NCBI RefSeq assembly: GCF_004762095.1
Contig: NZ_SIJH01000012.1
Location: forward strand, 1 to 64,000
Reading direction: 5' to 3'
Origin: Tabrizicola caldifontis
Lineage (GTDB): Bacteria > Pseudomonadota > Alphaproteobacteria > Rhodobacterales > Rhodobacteraceae
DNA length: 64,000 nt
In this document: positions 1 to 8,468 of the stretch, one piece after another
Layout of the letters: the number at the start of each line of letters is the position of its first letter
Numbering within the stretch: the stretch's first letter is position 1
Notes under the pieces: model-generated
Database searches by the model: none
What the model was told of the DNA's origin: nothing
The model's input: only the letters and a program-made list of their open reading frames with translations
Position numbers and translations under genes: made by a program

Positions 1-61
1 TGGGAAAGAAGGGCTTCAGCCGCGCCATCTGCGCGTCGGTCAGCCAGAAAAGGTTGCTCAT
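1..61 (-). CDS. IS5-family transposase, N-terminal fragment (cut by window edge)
   Basis: Reading down from the ATG at 61, the 20 visible codons give MSNLFWLTDAQMARLKPFFP, the typical opening of IS5-family (IS427-group) DDE transposases. These enzymes cut and join the element ends during transposition. The catalytic domain lies outside the window, so I cannot tell whether the gene is intact. The family call rests only on this short N-terminus, which is strongly characteristic. The gene reads away from sspB, so the element's upstream end faces the chromosomal genes. Confidence 0.75.
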   Translation of the reverse strand, partial: MSNLFWLTDAQMARLKPFFP

Positions 62-111
62 GCTCCAGTCTCCTTTCGGAGATTGAATCAGGCCAAGTCT
101 ACAAAATCAAT

Positions 112-123
112 GGGTCCTGACCC
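112..123. mobile_element. Probable terminal end of the IS5-type element
   Basis: An imperfect palindrome, GGGTCCTGACCC, lies about 50 bases upstream of the transposase start and is followed directly by CTAG (123-126). A short non-coding spacer and then a terminal inverted repeat is the usual layout upstream of an IS5 transposase. The other end is off the window, so the exact boundary and the target duplication are inferred. Confidence 0.4.
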
Positions 124-221
124 TAGCGGCGCTTTTGTGATTGCCCATTGGCAATCCGCCCGCCGCCCCTTTCCTTGTTCCCCGAATCCCCTATGCTGCA
201 TCCAATGGGAAAGGACGGGAC

Positions 222-686
222 ATGGCGCGTTCGATCGACTACGGAACCCTAATGCACCGGGCCATGCGCGGTCTGATCCAGACCGTGCTTGCGGATGTGG
301 CACGAAACGGGTTACCCGGCGCGCATCACTTCTTCATCACCTTTGACACCACGCATCCCGACGTGGCCATGGCCGACTGGCTCCGCGAACGCTATCCGTC
401 CGAGATGACGGTCGTCCTGCAGCACTGGTTCGAGAACCTCGAGGTCGGCGACGACAGCTTTAGCGTGACGTTGAATTTCGGCAACCAGCCCGAGCCGATG
501 GTGATTCCCTTCGATGCCATCCGCACCTTCGTGGACCCGTCGGTTGAATTCGGGCTGCGATTCGAGACCCAGCCCACCGACGATGATGACGAGGACGACA
601 ACGAGGAAGAGGACATCGAGGCCGAGGACGAGACCCCCCGGAAGGATGCCGAAGTGGTCTCACTCGACAAGTTCCGAAAGACCTGA
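222..686 (+). CDS. sspB: SspB-type ClpXP adaptor protein (alphaproteobacterial)
   Basis: 154-residue protein of the alphaproteobacterial SspB family, which tethers ssrA-tagged and other substrates to ClpX for degradation in the cytoplasm. Seen: a folded N-terminal part (about residues 1-120) with the family's HHFFITFDT and GNQPE segments, then a very acidic linker, then a short basic/hydrophobic tail near the C-terminus that in this family docks on ClpX. I chose the ATG at 222 because it follows a purine-rich ribosome site (AAGGACGGGA) and gives the family's usual MARSIDY start; an in-frame ATG at 141 would add an unrelated leader. The next gene starts 3 bases after its stop. Confidence 0.9.
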   Translation: MARSIDYGTLMHRAMRGLIQTVLADVARNGLPGAHHFFITFDTTHPDVAMADWLRERYPSEMTVVLQHWFENLEVGDDSFSVTLNFGNQPEPMVIPFDAIRTFVDPSVEFGLRFETQPTDDDDEDDNEEEDIEAEDETPRKDAEVVSLDKFRKT

Positions 687-689
687 ACC

Positions 690-1244
690 GTGACCTCTGA
701 CCTTGCATTGTTCCGCCGACGCCTGCTGCGGAACCCGAGGCAGGTTTCCGCCATCACCCCTTCGTCGCGCACGCTGGCCCGGGCAATGACCCTGGGACTT
801 GGGCCGCACAGCGGTCGCGTGGTCGAGTTCGGACCCGGAACCGGACGGTTCACCGAGGCGATCCTGGCCCGCGGCGTGCGCCCTGAAGACCTGACCCTTT
901 TCGAACTTGACGAGGAGTTCGTCGAACATCTGCGCGAAAGGTTCCCGGGCGTCACGGTCCACCGCCTGCCCGCGCAAGAGGCCCCACGGCTGATCGAGCC
1001 CGGCGTATCGACCGTGATCTCGGGCCTGCCGCTTCTGTCGATGCCGTCCGAGGTGCGCGAGGGTATCGTCGATGCCGCATTCCGCATTCTTGCCCCGCGC
1101 GGCCGCTATGTGCAGTTCACCTATGGCCCCCGGCCGCCCCTGTCGCCCGAAACGATCGCAAGCCTGGGCTTGACGGTGGACAAGGGGCACAAGGTCTGGG
1201 CAAACCTTCCCCCCGCAACCGTCTACCGCTTTCACCGGAACTGA
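690..1244 (+). CDS. Class I SAM-dependent methyltransferase, PmtA-like (phospholipid N-methyltransferase family)
   Basis: 184-residue protein that begins at a GTG 3 bases after the sspB stop, so the pair is probably co-translated. The N-terminal NPRQVSAITPSS segment and the SAM-binding loop VVEFGPGTGRFT (about residues 46-57) match the COG3963 family. Its characterised members (Rhodobacter PmtA) methylate phosphatidylethanolamine to phosphatidylcholine at the membrane. The length fits. Family membership is clear, but the lipid substrate is inferred: related proteins also include rRNA adenine methylase-like enzymes, and no membrane segment is seen. Confidence 0.65.
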   Translation: MTSDLALFRRRLLRNPRQVSAITPSSRTLARAMTLGLGPHSGRVVEFGPGTGRFTEAILARGVRPEDLTLFELDEEFVEHLRERFPGVTVHRLPAQEAPRLIEPGVSTVISGLPLLSMPSEVREGIVDAAFRILAPRGRYVQFTYGPRPPLSPETIASLGLTVDKGHKVWANLPPATVYRFHRN

Positions 1245-1356
1245 GGCAGGCGTCGGGCAATCCCGTTGAAGGGCGCGACGGTATGCGACGGTATGCCAAT
1301 TGATTTCACCGCCCCCCGGCGCTATGCGGGACACGAGAGTTTGCGAGGAGATTCCG

Positions 1357-2751
1357 ATGACCGCGACCCGTACCGAGACCGACAGCTTCGGCCCGCTCGA
1401 GGTTCCCGCCGACAAGTACTGGGGCGCACAGACCCAGCGGTCGATCATCAACTTCCCCATCGGCTGGGAACGCCAGCCTGTCCCGATCATCCGCGCGCTC
1501 GGGGTCATCAAGAAGGCCTGCGCGCTGGTAAACATGGCGCAGGGTGACCTGGACCCGACGCTGGGCAAGGCCATCGTGGCGGCAGCAGAGGAAGTGATCG
1601 AGGGCAAGTTCGACGACAACTTCCCTCTGGTCGTGTGGCAGACGGGCTCCGGCACCCAGTCGAACATGAATGCCAACGAGGTGATCAGCAATCGCGCCAT
1701 CGAGATGCTGGGCGGCGTCATGGGCTCGAAGAAGCCCGTGCATCCGAACGACCATGTGAACATGGGCCAGTCCTCTAACGACACTTTCCCCACCGCAATG
1801 CATGTGGCCATCGGCATGCACACGCGCGACGTTCTGCTGCCGGGGCTGGAAAAGCTGGCGAAGGCCCTGTGGGCGAAGTCCGAGGAATTCAAGGACATCA
1901 TCAAGATCGGCCGGACGCATACGCAGGACGCGACGCCGCTGACGCTGGGCCAGGAATTCTCGGGCTATGCCACCCAGGTGGACCGGGGGATCGAGCGGGT
2001 GAAGCTCTGCCTGCCTCATATCTACGAACTTGCACAGGGCGGGACGGCGGTGGGCACGGGGCTGAACACCCGCGTGGGCTTTGACAAACGCGTCGCGGCC
2101 GAGATTGCCACGATCACCGGCCTGCCCTTCGTCACCGCGCCGAACAAGTTCGAGGCTCTGGCTGCCCATGACGCGATGGTGATGTTCTCGGGCGCACTGA
2201 AGACGGTGGCCGGAAGCCTGTTCAAGATCGCCAACGACCTGCGGCTTCTCGGCTCGGGTCCGCGGTCGGGCCTGGGAGAGCTGATCCTGCCGGAGAACGA
2301 GCCGGGATCCAGCATCATGCCGGGCAAGGTGAACCCGACCCAGGCAGAGGCGCTGACCATGGTCTGCGCCCATGTCATGGGCAATGATGCGGCGGTGGGC
2401 TTTGCCGGCAGCCAGGGCCATTTCGAGCTGAACGTCTACAACCCGATGATGGCCTACAACGTGCTGCAGTCGATCCAGCTTCTGGGCGATGCCGCCGCAA
2501 GCTTCACCGACAACATGGTGGTCGGGATCCAGGCAAACCGGACGCGGATCGAGAAGCTCATGAAGGAAAGCCTGATGCTGGTCACGGCCCTGGCGCCGAC
2601 CATCGGCTACGACAACGCGACCAAGGTCGCCAAGACCGCGCACAAGAACGGCACGACCCTGCGCGAAGAGGCCATCGCCCTCGGCTTCGTCGATGGCGAG
2701 ACCTTCGACCGTATCGTGCGGCCCGAAGACATGATCGGCCCGAAGGGCTGA
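1357..2751 (+). CDS. fumC: Class II fumarate hydratase
   Basis: 464-residue class II fumarase, which hydrates fumarate to L-malate in the TCA cycle. It is oxygen-stable, lacks an iron-sulfur cluster and is normally a homotetramer. The fumarase/aspartase signature [11 protein letters not shown] lies near residue 317 and carries the flexible active-site loop. The N-terminal [14 protein letters not shown] start and full length match FumC. The ATG at 1357 was chosen because GCGAGGAG lies just upstream; an upstream in-frame ATG at 1300 lacks a ribosome site. The stop overlaps the start of the small DUF4169 gene by one base. Confidence 0.96.
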   Translation: MTATRTETDSFGPLEVPADKYWGAQTQRSIINFPIGWERQPVPIIRALGVIKKACALVNMAQGDLDPTLGKAIVAAAEEVIEGKFDDNFPLVVWQTGSGTQSNMNANEVISNRAIEMLGGVMGSKKPVHPNDHVNMGQSSNDTFPTAMHVAIGMHTRDVLLPGLEKLAKALWAKSEEFKDIIKIGRTHTQDATPLTLGQEFSGYATQVDRGIERVKLCLPHIYELAQGGTAVGTGLNTRVGFDKRVAAEIATITGLPFVTAPNKFEALAAHDAMVMFSGALKTVAGSLFKIANDLRLLGSGPRSGLGELILPENEPGSSIMPGKVNPTQAEALTMVCAHVMGNDAAVGFAGSQGHFELNVYNPMMAYNVLQSIQLLGDAAASFTDNMVVGIQANRTRIEKLMKESLMLVTALAPTIGYDNATKVAKTAHKNGTTLREEAIALGFVDGETFDRIVRPEDMIGPKG

Positions 2752-2930
2752 TGGCCGAAGTCGTCAACCTCCGCACCGCACGCAAGCAGGCGGCCCGCAA
2801 GGCCGCCCGCGCCGCGGCGGATGCGAATGCAGCGAAGCACGGTCGCACCAAGGCCGAGCGTGCGCTTCAGAAGGCAGAGGCCGAGAAGGCCGCAAGAACC
2901 CTCGAAGCACATCGGCGCGAGAGCGAGTAA
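2751..2930 (+). CDS. Small basic DUF4169-family protein
   Basis: 59-residue protein whose ATG overlaps the fumC stop (TGATG), so it is translationally coupled to fumC. It is almost entirely Ala, Arg, Lys and Glu, begins [13 protein letters not shown], and should form one long charged helix. These features match DUF4169, a small family found beside fumC in Rhodobacteraceae. No function is known. No membrane segment or cysteine is present. Confidence 0.8.
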   Translation: MAEVVNLRTARKQAARKAARAAADANAAKHGRTKAERALQKAEAEKAARTLEAHRRESE

Positions 2931-3206
2931 CCGGGCGTTGACCCGGCTATGACAGGCTGTCGGCAGGAAGGCGCCCGATGCCACACCCGCCTTTGCCGGT
3001 CACGTCGCAGGAATGGATGGGCCAGATGTTGTCCAGCCGGACGGCACCCGACGGAGGCTTGGTCGAGAATGCGGGGCATCTCGTGGCGTTCTGCAAATCC
3101 CGAGAGGTTCTGATCCGCCTTTTACCCCGGGTTTCCTTTGCAAGAAACGTGGCAAGATCCTTGCTTGGGGATTTTGCACCACCGCTGCATCCGCTAGCCT
3201 TCCATC

Positions 3207-3425
3207 ATGACCAGCCGCCCTGCCAAGCATTCGCTCACCCTTCGCGGCCACCGCACCTCGGTCTCGCTCGAGCCCGAGTTCTGGGAGGCCTTCCGCGCCA
3301 TTGCCGCCGAACGGCAGACCCCTCTTAACCTCCTTGCCGCCGAGATCGACGCCGCCCGGCGCGGCGACGAGGGGCTGGCCTCTGCAATCCGCGTCTTCTG
3401 CCTGAACCATTACCGAGGATCCTGA
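3207..3425 (+). CDS. Ribbon-helix-helix domain protein (COG4321 type)
   Basis: 72-residue protein with the RHH_4 pattern: a beta-strand (HRTSVSLEPEFW) followed by two helices, ending in a conserved CLNHY segment. Such proteins are small dimeric DNA binders, though targets for this family are unknown. The stop overlaps the next gene's ATG (TGATG), linking it to the alcohol dehydrogenase. About 276 bases separate it from DUF4169, with no convincing gene between, so it may have its own promoter. Confidence 0.8.
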   Translation: MTSRPAKHSLTLRGHRTSVSLEPEFWEAFRAIAAERQTPLNLLAAEIDAARRGDEGLASAIRVFCLNHYRGS

Positions 3426-4462
3426 TGCGCGCCGCCGTCCTTCGCGCCTACCGCGAGCCGTTGAGTCTCGAAACTGTCGCCGACCCTGTCTGCGAGCCGG
3501 ATGGCGTGGTGGTGCGAACCCTCGCCTGCGGCATCTGCCGCAGCGACTGGCACGGTTGGGTCGGCGAACACCCCAAGGTGAAACCTGGCGACATCCCCGG
3601 CCACGAATACTGTGGCGAGGTGGTCGAAGCCGGCCCGCTGGCGACGTGGCGCAAGGGCGACCGTGTGATCGCCCCCTTCATCCTCGCCTGCGGCGCCTGT
3701 CCAGAATGTCGGTCCGGTCAGACAACCACCTGCCGCAGCCAACGCGTCCCGGGCTTCGGCGACCGCGGAGCCTATGCCGAATATGTCTCGGTTCCGCATG
3801 CACATAACCTGACCCGTCTGCCCGAAAGCCTTTCACCCGACCTTGCAGCTGGCCTCGGCTGCCGCGTAACCACAGCCTTCCATGCCCTGACCGGGCGCGC
3901 TGCGCTGCAGGCCGGGGAATGGCTTGCCGTCCACGGGACGGGTGGGATCGGCCTTTCCTGCCTGCTTGTCGGCAGGGCGCTCGGGGCAAGGGTAATCGTG
4001 GTCGATGTGGTGCCCGACAAGCTGGCCCATGCCCTCGGCCTTGGCGCCGAAGTGGCCCTGGATGCCCGCGAGGGCGATGTTGCCGCGCGAATCGTCGAAG
4101 CCACGCAGGGCGGTGCCCATGTCAGCGTTGAGGCACTGGGGATCGAGGCAACGGCCAATGCCTCGCTGAGCTGCCTGCGCCCGCTTGGCCGTCATGTCCA
4201 GATCGGCCTTCCTGTCGGGCACACCGCCAGCATGCAGATCGACATGAACACGCTTTACATGCGCCAGCTGTCGATGTTCGGCACGCGCGGCATGCCAGCC
4301 TGGCGCTACCCCACCCTGCTTTCGCTGATCGAGTCCGGCCGCATCGACGTGCGCCCGATTGTCGCCCGCAGAGTGCCGCTGTCACAGGCGACAACGGAAT
4401 TGCAGGCCTTCGACGGCCCCACCGCGCCCGGTGTCGCGGTCATCACCGATTTTTCAACCTAG
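3425..4462 (+). CDS. Zinc-dependent alcohol dehydrogenase (MDR superfamily)
   Basis: 345-residue cytosolic medium-chain dehydrogenase/reductase. Seen: catalytic-zinc cysteine and histidine in CGICRSDWHG and GHEYCGEV, the structural-zinc cysteines CGACPECRSG plus a following Cys, and the nucleotide loop GTGGIG near residue 176. It should oxidise an alcohol to an aldehyde or ketone with NAD(P); substrate cannot be told from sequence. It overlaps the RHH gene by one base, so that small regulator may act on this gene. Its TAG stop shares the tetranucleotide CTAG with the stop of the convergent DUF1638 gene. Confidence 0.88.
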   Translation: MRAAVLRAYREPLSLETVADPVCEPDGVVVRTLACGICRSDWHGWVGEHPKVKPGDIPGHEYCGEVVEAGPLATWRKGDRVIAPFILACGACPECRSGQTTTCRSQRVPGFGDRGAYAEYVSVPHAHNLTRLPESLSPDLAAGLGCRVTTAFHALTGRAALQAGEWLAVHGTGGIGLSCLLVGRALGARVIVVDVVPDKLAHALGLGAEVALDAREGDVAARIVEATQGGAHVSVEALGIEATANASLSCLRPLGRHVQIGLPVGHTASMQIDMNTLYMRQLSMFGTRGMPAWRYPTLLSLIESGRIDVRPIVARRVPLSQATTELQAFDGPTAPGVAVITDFST

Positions 4463-5091
4463 CTGGCAACACGCGCCAGCGTCCTTGCCAGGTCGCCATA
4501 ACCGGTCAAGCGCCGCTCGTAGGCCAGCCCCAGCCGTGCGGCACAGTCCTGCGCCTTTGCATCCAGCGCGGGGTCATCAAGCTGCGCCAGATAGACCAGT
4601 TTGCGGTAATTTCCGAAATACATGTCCCGCAGTTCGGGGTGGCGGTCCAGACCCATGGGCTTCCAGACAAAGGCATCGAACTGGCGCACCAGAAAATCCG
4701 TAAGATAGAAGGCATCGAATTCGGTTTCGGCACGGGCGGCAAAGGCGGCATTGCCCTCGAAGAAGGCATAGCAGTGCGGGCCTTCTACCATACCGACCCC
4801 CAGCCGGTCGCAGGCCGCCTTCAGCAGACCACCCGTCCCGCAATCGGCATAGACGACGAAGATCGTCTCATAGCGCCCCTGCGCCGCAATGACCGCCGCC
4901 TCGACGGCTGGGATGATCCGCTCCGGCCACAGGTGCAGCTTGGCGGGCAGGCATTGCAGATCGATATGCTCCCAGCCGTTCGCTGCCTTGAGGGCCAGGA
5001 TCTCGTGCGCAAGGGCACCGCACGCCACCAGAAGGATGCGCCCCGTTTGGTTGGGCGCAAGACCGGTCTCGGAAAGGGTCAGATCATCCAT
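4459..5091 (-). CDS. DUF1638 family protein, downstream of a corrinoid protein
   Basis: 210-residue protein matching DUF1638: an N-terminal GRILLVACGALAHEI segment, conserved cysteines in the QCLPAKLH and YADCGTGG regions, and GPHCYAFFEG. The Cys/His pattern suggests a metal or cofactor site, but no activity is established. It is last in a reverse run after the corrinoid protein and a tiny membrane protein. DUF1638 genes commonly accompany B12-dependent methyltransferases, so a role in handling the corrinoid or methyl group is inferred. The ATG at 5091 follows a GAAGGT ribosome site. Confidence 0.8.
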   Translation of the reverse strand: MDDLTLSETGLAPNQTGRILLVACGALAHEILALKAANGWEHIDLQCLPAKLHLWPERIIPAVEAAVIAAQGRYETIFVVYADCGTGGLLKAACDRLGVGMVEGPHCYAFFEGNAAFAARAETEFDAFYLTDFLVRQFDAFVWKPMGLDRHPELRDMYFGNYRKLVYLAQLDDPALDAKAQDCAARLGLAYERRLTGYGDLARTLARVAS

Positions 5092-5121
5092 CGGGCACCT
5101 TCATCGGCGCCGGGGGGCGCC

Positions 5122-5280
5122 CTAACGGCTGACCCGGGTCCAGGTCAGGATCACACTTGCCGACAGAGCCGCGAACATCAGCGCCACCAACGGCAGACCA
5201 GAGCCAAAGGCAAGCCATAGCGTCAGACCCGCCGCAACCAGCACCAGTGCAATCAGCCCAAGAAAATGCGTCAACGGCAT
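5122..5280 (-). CDS. Short two-helix membrane protein of unknown function
   Basis: 52-codon gene reading MPLTHFLGLIALVLVAAG onward. It has two hydrophobic stretches (about residues 6-24 and 29-46) separated by a short loop, ending in a basic WTRVSR tail, so it should be a two-pass inner-membrane hairpin. A clear ribosome site (CAGGGGGA) precedes the ATG at a normal distance. It lies between the corrinoid-protein and DUF1638 genes on the same strand with short gaps. I do not recognise a family. Coding is supported by the ribosome site, the membrane pattern and operon position. Confidence 0.6.
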   Translation of the reverse strand: MPLTHFLGLIALVLVAAGLTLWLAFGSGLPLVALMFAALSASVILTWTRVSR

Positions 5281-5355
5281 GGCTTGTCCCCCTGCGCATC
5301 AATCTGCGCCCTGCTGGGGCTTTGTGCAAGCCCCGGCAGGATCACGGAGCCGTGC

Positions 5356-6051
5356 TCAGGCGTTCAGCTGGTTGTGCTTGCGCGCAACGAACTGCTTGGC
5401 GGTCTCGACCGCAACCGCAGCGTCGCGGCAATAGGCATCCGCGCCGATGGCCTTGCCGAATTCCTCGTTCAGGGGAGCACCGCCCACCAGCACGATATAA
5501 TCGTCGCGCAGGCCCTTTTCCTTCATCGTGTCGATGACGACCTTCATGTAGGGCATGGTCGTGGTCAAGAGCGCCGACATGCCCAGGATGTCGGGCTTTT
5601 CGGTCTCCAGCGCCTCGATGTATTTCTCGACCGCGTTGTTGATGCCCAAGTCCACCACCTCGAAGCCGGCGCCTTCCATCATCATCGCCACCAGGTTCTT
5701 GCCGATGTCGTGGATGTCGCCCTTCACCGTGCCGATCACCATCTTGCCCATGCGCGGCGCGCCGGTTTCGACCAGCAGGGGCTTCAGGATCGCCATCCCC
5801 GCCTTCATCGCGTTCGCGGCAAGCAGCACCTCGGGCACGAAGAGGATACCGTCACGGAAGTCGGCACCAACGATGGTCATCCCCGCCACCAGCGCCTTGG
5901 TCAGCACGTCATAGGGCGCCCAGCCGCGCTCGATCAGGATACGCACGCCCTCCTCGATCTCTTCCTTGAGACCGTCATAGAGGTCGTCGTGCATCTGAAG
6001 CACAAGCTCGTCGTCCGAAAGTTCGGAGAGGATGATTTCGTCGTCGGCCAT
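5356..6051 (-). CDS. Free-standing corrinoid (B12-binding) methyl-carrier protein
   Basis: 231-residue protein with the two-part build of MtbC/MetH corrinoid modules: a helical cap (about residues 10-95) and a Rossmann-like B12 domain. The D-x-H-x-x-G motif is GDIHDIG, placing the cobalt-ligating His at residue 114; SALLTTT and VGGAP form the rest of the nucleotide-tail pocket. It carries a methyl group on cobalt between two partner methyltransferases. The ATG at 6051 has GGAG upstream; an earlier in-frame ATG adds an unrelated leader. With the homocysteine methyltransferase at 7330-8343 it would be part of a split methionine synthase. Confidence 0.88.
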   Translation of the reverse strand: MADDEIILSELSDDELVLQMHDDLYDGLKEEIEEGVRILIERGWAPYDVLTKALVAGMTIVGADFRDGILFVPEVLLAANAMKAGMAILKPLLVETGAPRMGKMVIGTVKGDIHDIGKNLVAMMMEGAGFEVVDLGINNAVEKYIEALETEKPDILGMSALLTTTMPYMKVVIDTMKEKGLRDDYIVLVGGAPLNEEFGKAIGADAYCRDAAVAVETAKQFVARKHNQLNA

Positions 6052-6208
6052 TGCGGGCGCTCCAAGCGGAAGTGTCTGCCTCGTGCATGGTCGCAAAGCG
6101 ACCGCATCACTATTCGGCAAGCGACATACACCGGATGAAAGCCGACAGAAAGCCGTCGCGGGCAGGAAAGTTGTGGCGCCTGTTCCGCATATGTTCTAGT
6201 TTCGTCAC

Positions 6209-7288
6209 ATGAGCAACAGCATCCTTCCTGGCCACCGTCTGCGCGGTCGCGGCGCAGACAGCAATCTCGCCGGCCGGTTCGAGGCGACCCGGCGCGTCGC
6301 CTTCGACGACGGCTGGGACATCGCCGAGGAAGAACGGACCGTTCGCACCGAACTGCGAGAAGAGCGCCCGCGTTCGGCCATCACCTGGCAGAAGTCGCCT
6401 GACCTGCCCTTCGACCGGTCGATCAATCCCTACCGCGGCTGCGAACACGGCTGCATCTACTGTTACGCGCGGCCGTCGCATGCATGGCTGAACCTGTCAC
6501 CGGGGCTCGATTTCGAGACGCGCCTCATTGCGCGGCCCGGCATCGCTGCCGTGCTGGAGGACGAGCTGCGCAAGCCCGACTACCGTGTGCAGCCGCTGGC
6601 CATCGGCACCAACACCGACCCCTATCAGCCGGTGGAACAGGACAGCCGCATCATGCGGCAGATTCTGGGGGTGCTGGCCGCCTTCCGCCACCCGGTCTGG
6701 ATCACCACGCGCGGCACGACCGTCGAACGCGACATCGACCTTCTGGCCCCGATGGCGGCCGATGGTCTGGCGGCGGTGTCGATCAGCGTCACCACGCTTG
6801 ACCCCGATCTTGCCCGCCGGATGGAACCGCGGGCACCCGCCCCAAAGCGGAGGTTGCAGATGATCGAGCGGCTGGCCGGCGCGGGCATTCCGGTGCGCAT
6901 CCAGGTCTCGCCCCTGATCCCGGCGCTGACCGATCACGAACTTGAGGCAGTGATGCAGGCCGGACGCGACGCGGGCGCGCGCTTTGCCAATTCGATTCCC
7001 CTGCGTCTGCCACTGGAGGTGGCCAATCTCTTCCGCCGCTGGATCCAGACGACCTTTCCCGACCGCGCGGCGCGCGTCATGGGCAGGGTGCGCGAATTGC
7101 ACGGGGGCAAGGACTACGACCCTGCCTTCGGCACCAGGATGCGCGGTCAGGGCCTATGGGCCGATCTCATACACCGCCGCGCTGAACTTGCGCGCAGGCG
7201 GCTCGGGCTGGGCAGCGGGCTTCCGCCCCTGCGCACCGACCTTTTTGCCCCGCCCCCCAGGGCCGGCGACCAGCTTGCGCTGTTCTGA
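6209..7288 (+). CDS. PA0069-type radical SAM protein (SplB-like)
   Basis: 359-residue protein with the cluster motif C-x3-C-x2-C at Cys78, Cys82 and Cys85 (RGCEHGCIYCYAR), which would bind a 4Fe-4S cluster and SAM. The PFDRSINPYRGCEHGC context matches the PA0069/Rv2578c group, related to spore photoproduct lyase. The reaction of this group is not established; DNA repair has been suggested. It stands alone, divergent from the corrinoid gene and convergent with the homocysteine methyltransferase. No clear ribosome site precedes the ATG. Confidence 0.85.
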   Translation: MSNSILPGHRLRGRGADSNLAGRFEATRRVAFDDGWDIAEEERTVRTELREERPRSAITWQKSPDLPFDRSINPYRGCEHGCIYCYARPSHAWLNLSPGLDFETRLIARPGIAAVLEDELRKPDYRVQPLAIGTNTDPYQPVEQDSRIMRQILGVLAAFRHPVWITTRGTTVERDIDLLAPMAADGLAAVSISVTTLDPDLARRMEPRAPAPKRRLQMIERLAGAGIPVRIQVSPLIPALTDHELEAVMQAGRDAGARFANSIPLRLPLEVANLFRRWIQTTFPDRAARVMGRVRELHGGKDYDPAFGTRMRGQGLWADLIHRRAELARRRLGLGSGLPPLRTDLFAPPPRAGDQLALF

Positions 7289-7329
7289 ACAATCCGGCCT
7301 GACGCAGCCTTATCGGATCTATCCAGGCC

Positions 7330-8343
7330 CTAACCCCTCCGTCCGCGCCGTTCGCGGCGGGGTTCGCCCGAGGTATCGCCCGTCCCGTCCGAGGCCGAGG
7401 AGAATGCACCCAGTTTCGCCGAGATGTCTTCCAGCGTCGGGCGCGGCCCCTTCGGCCGGGTTTCAAGGGCATGACGCATGGCCTTCAGATGCTCGGGCAT
7501 CGTGCCGCAGCATCCGCCGATGATCCGGGCCCCGGCATCGCGGGCAAGCACGGCATATTCCGCCATAAGTTCGGGTGTGCCATCATAGTGAATGTGGCCA
7601 TCGTGATACTTGGGAATACCTGCATTGCCCTTGGCGATCACCGGCCGCTGCGTTCCGGTTGACAGAAAGCCCAACACAGTCCGCATCAGGTCAGAAGCAC
7701 CCACACCGCAGTTGGCACCGAAGGCAATCGGCGGGTTCGGCAGTTTCTCGACCAGATCCACCAGCGCGGCCGATGTCACACCCATCATTGTGCGGCCCGC
7801 CGTGTCGAAGCTCATCGTGCCGCACCATGGCATGCCGGCCCGCGCCGCCGCCTCGGCTGCGGCGCGGAATTCCTCGGGGGCGCTGATCGTCTCGACCCAC
7901 AGGACATCGACCCCGCCCTCCTTTAGACCCTCTGCCTGTTCGTGGAAGATCTCGACCGCCGTCGCGTGGGTCAGTGTGCCCATCGGCTCGAAGATCTCGC
8001 CCGTTGGGCCCATCGACCCGGCCACCACCACAGGTCGCCCCGCCTGGTCGGCGATCTCGCGGCCAAGCTCGGCGCCGATCCGGTTCAGCTCCCGCACCCG
8101 GTCCTGCGCATTGTGCAGCTTCAGACGCGCGGCATTGCCGCCGAAGGTGTTGGTCAGGAACAGGTCCGACCCTGCCTCGACCGAGCCACGATAAAGCCTG
8201 CGGATGTTATCGGGGCGGTCGGTATTCCACAGTTCGGGCGGCTCGCCAGAGGAGAGGCCCATGTTGAACAGGTTCGTTCCGGTCGCGCCATCGGCCATCA
8301 GCCAGTCGCGTTCGCCAAGCAGGCGCGAAAGCAGGTCGGTCAT
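7330..8343 (-). CDS. Homocysteine S-methyltransferase domain protein (split MetH / BmtB-like)
   Basis: 337-residue protein equivalent to the N-terminal homocysteine-binding barrel of MetH or to betaine-homocysteine methyltransferases. Seen: DGATGTNL near the N-terminus, then the zinc ligands GANCGVG and GGCCGT that activate the homocysteine thiol. No folate, B12 or reactivation domain is present, while a free corrinoid protein is encoded 1.3 kb away, so a split methionine synthase is the best reading. Direct use of betaine cannot be excluded. The last 25 residues are a basic, low-complexity tail. Translation probably starts at MTDLLSR (8343). Confidence 0.85.
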   Translation of the reverse strand: MTDLLSRLLGERDWLMADGATGTNLFNMGLSSGEPPELWNTDRPDNIRRLYRGSVEAGSDLFLTNTFGGNAARLKLHNAQDRVRELNRIGAELGREIADQAGRPVVVAGSMGPTGEIFEPMGTLTHATAVEIFHEQAEGLKEGGVDVLWVETISAPEEFRAAAEAAARAGMPWCGTMSFDTAGRTMMGVTSAALVDLVEKLPNPPIAFGANCGVGASDLMRTVLGFLSTGTQRPVIAKGNAGIPKYHDGHIHYDGTPELMAEYAVLARDAGARIIGGCCGTMPEHLKAMRHALETRPKGPRPTLEDISAKLGAFSSASDGTGDTSGEPRRERRGRRG

Positions 8344-8429
8344 GGAAAGGGTCCTTCGGTTGGCCGGGTTCAGCCCCCAATGCCATGCACCCGGACCCGA
8401 CGCAAATTCATATTGCGCATGAAATGATG

Positions 8430-8460
8430 GCGCCCGCCTCAAGTTGCACGGGGCGGGCGC
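8430..8460 (-). terminator. Stem-loop terminator after the ATPase inhibitor gene
   Basis: A perfect 9-bp GC stem (GCGCCCGCC / GGCGGGCGC) with a 13-base loop starts 8 bases past the stop of the zeta gene. On the minus strand it is followed by CATCATTTCAT. The T-run is weak, but position and stability fit an intrinsic terminator that separates this gene from the homocysteine methyltransferase. Confidence 0.65.
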
Positions 8461-8468
8461 AGAGGGGG

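Noticed and set aside
2978-3328. Plus-strand open frames between DUF4169 and the RHH gene
   Set aside because: The composition is not protein-like, and they run into the start of the RHH gene in another frame.
8344-8429. Possible SAM or SAH riboswitch upstream of the homocysteine methyltransferase
   Set aside because: I could not match the SAM-II, SAM-V or SAH consensus. A covariance-model search would decide.
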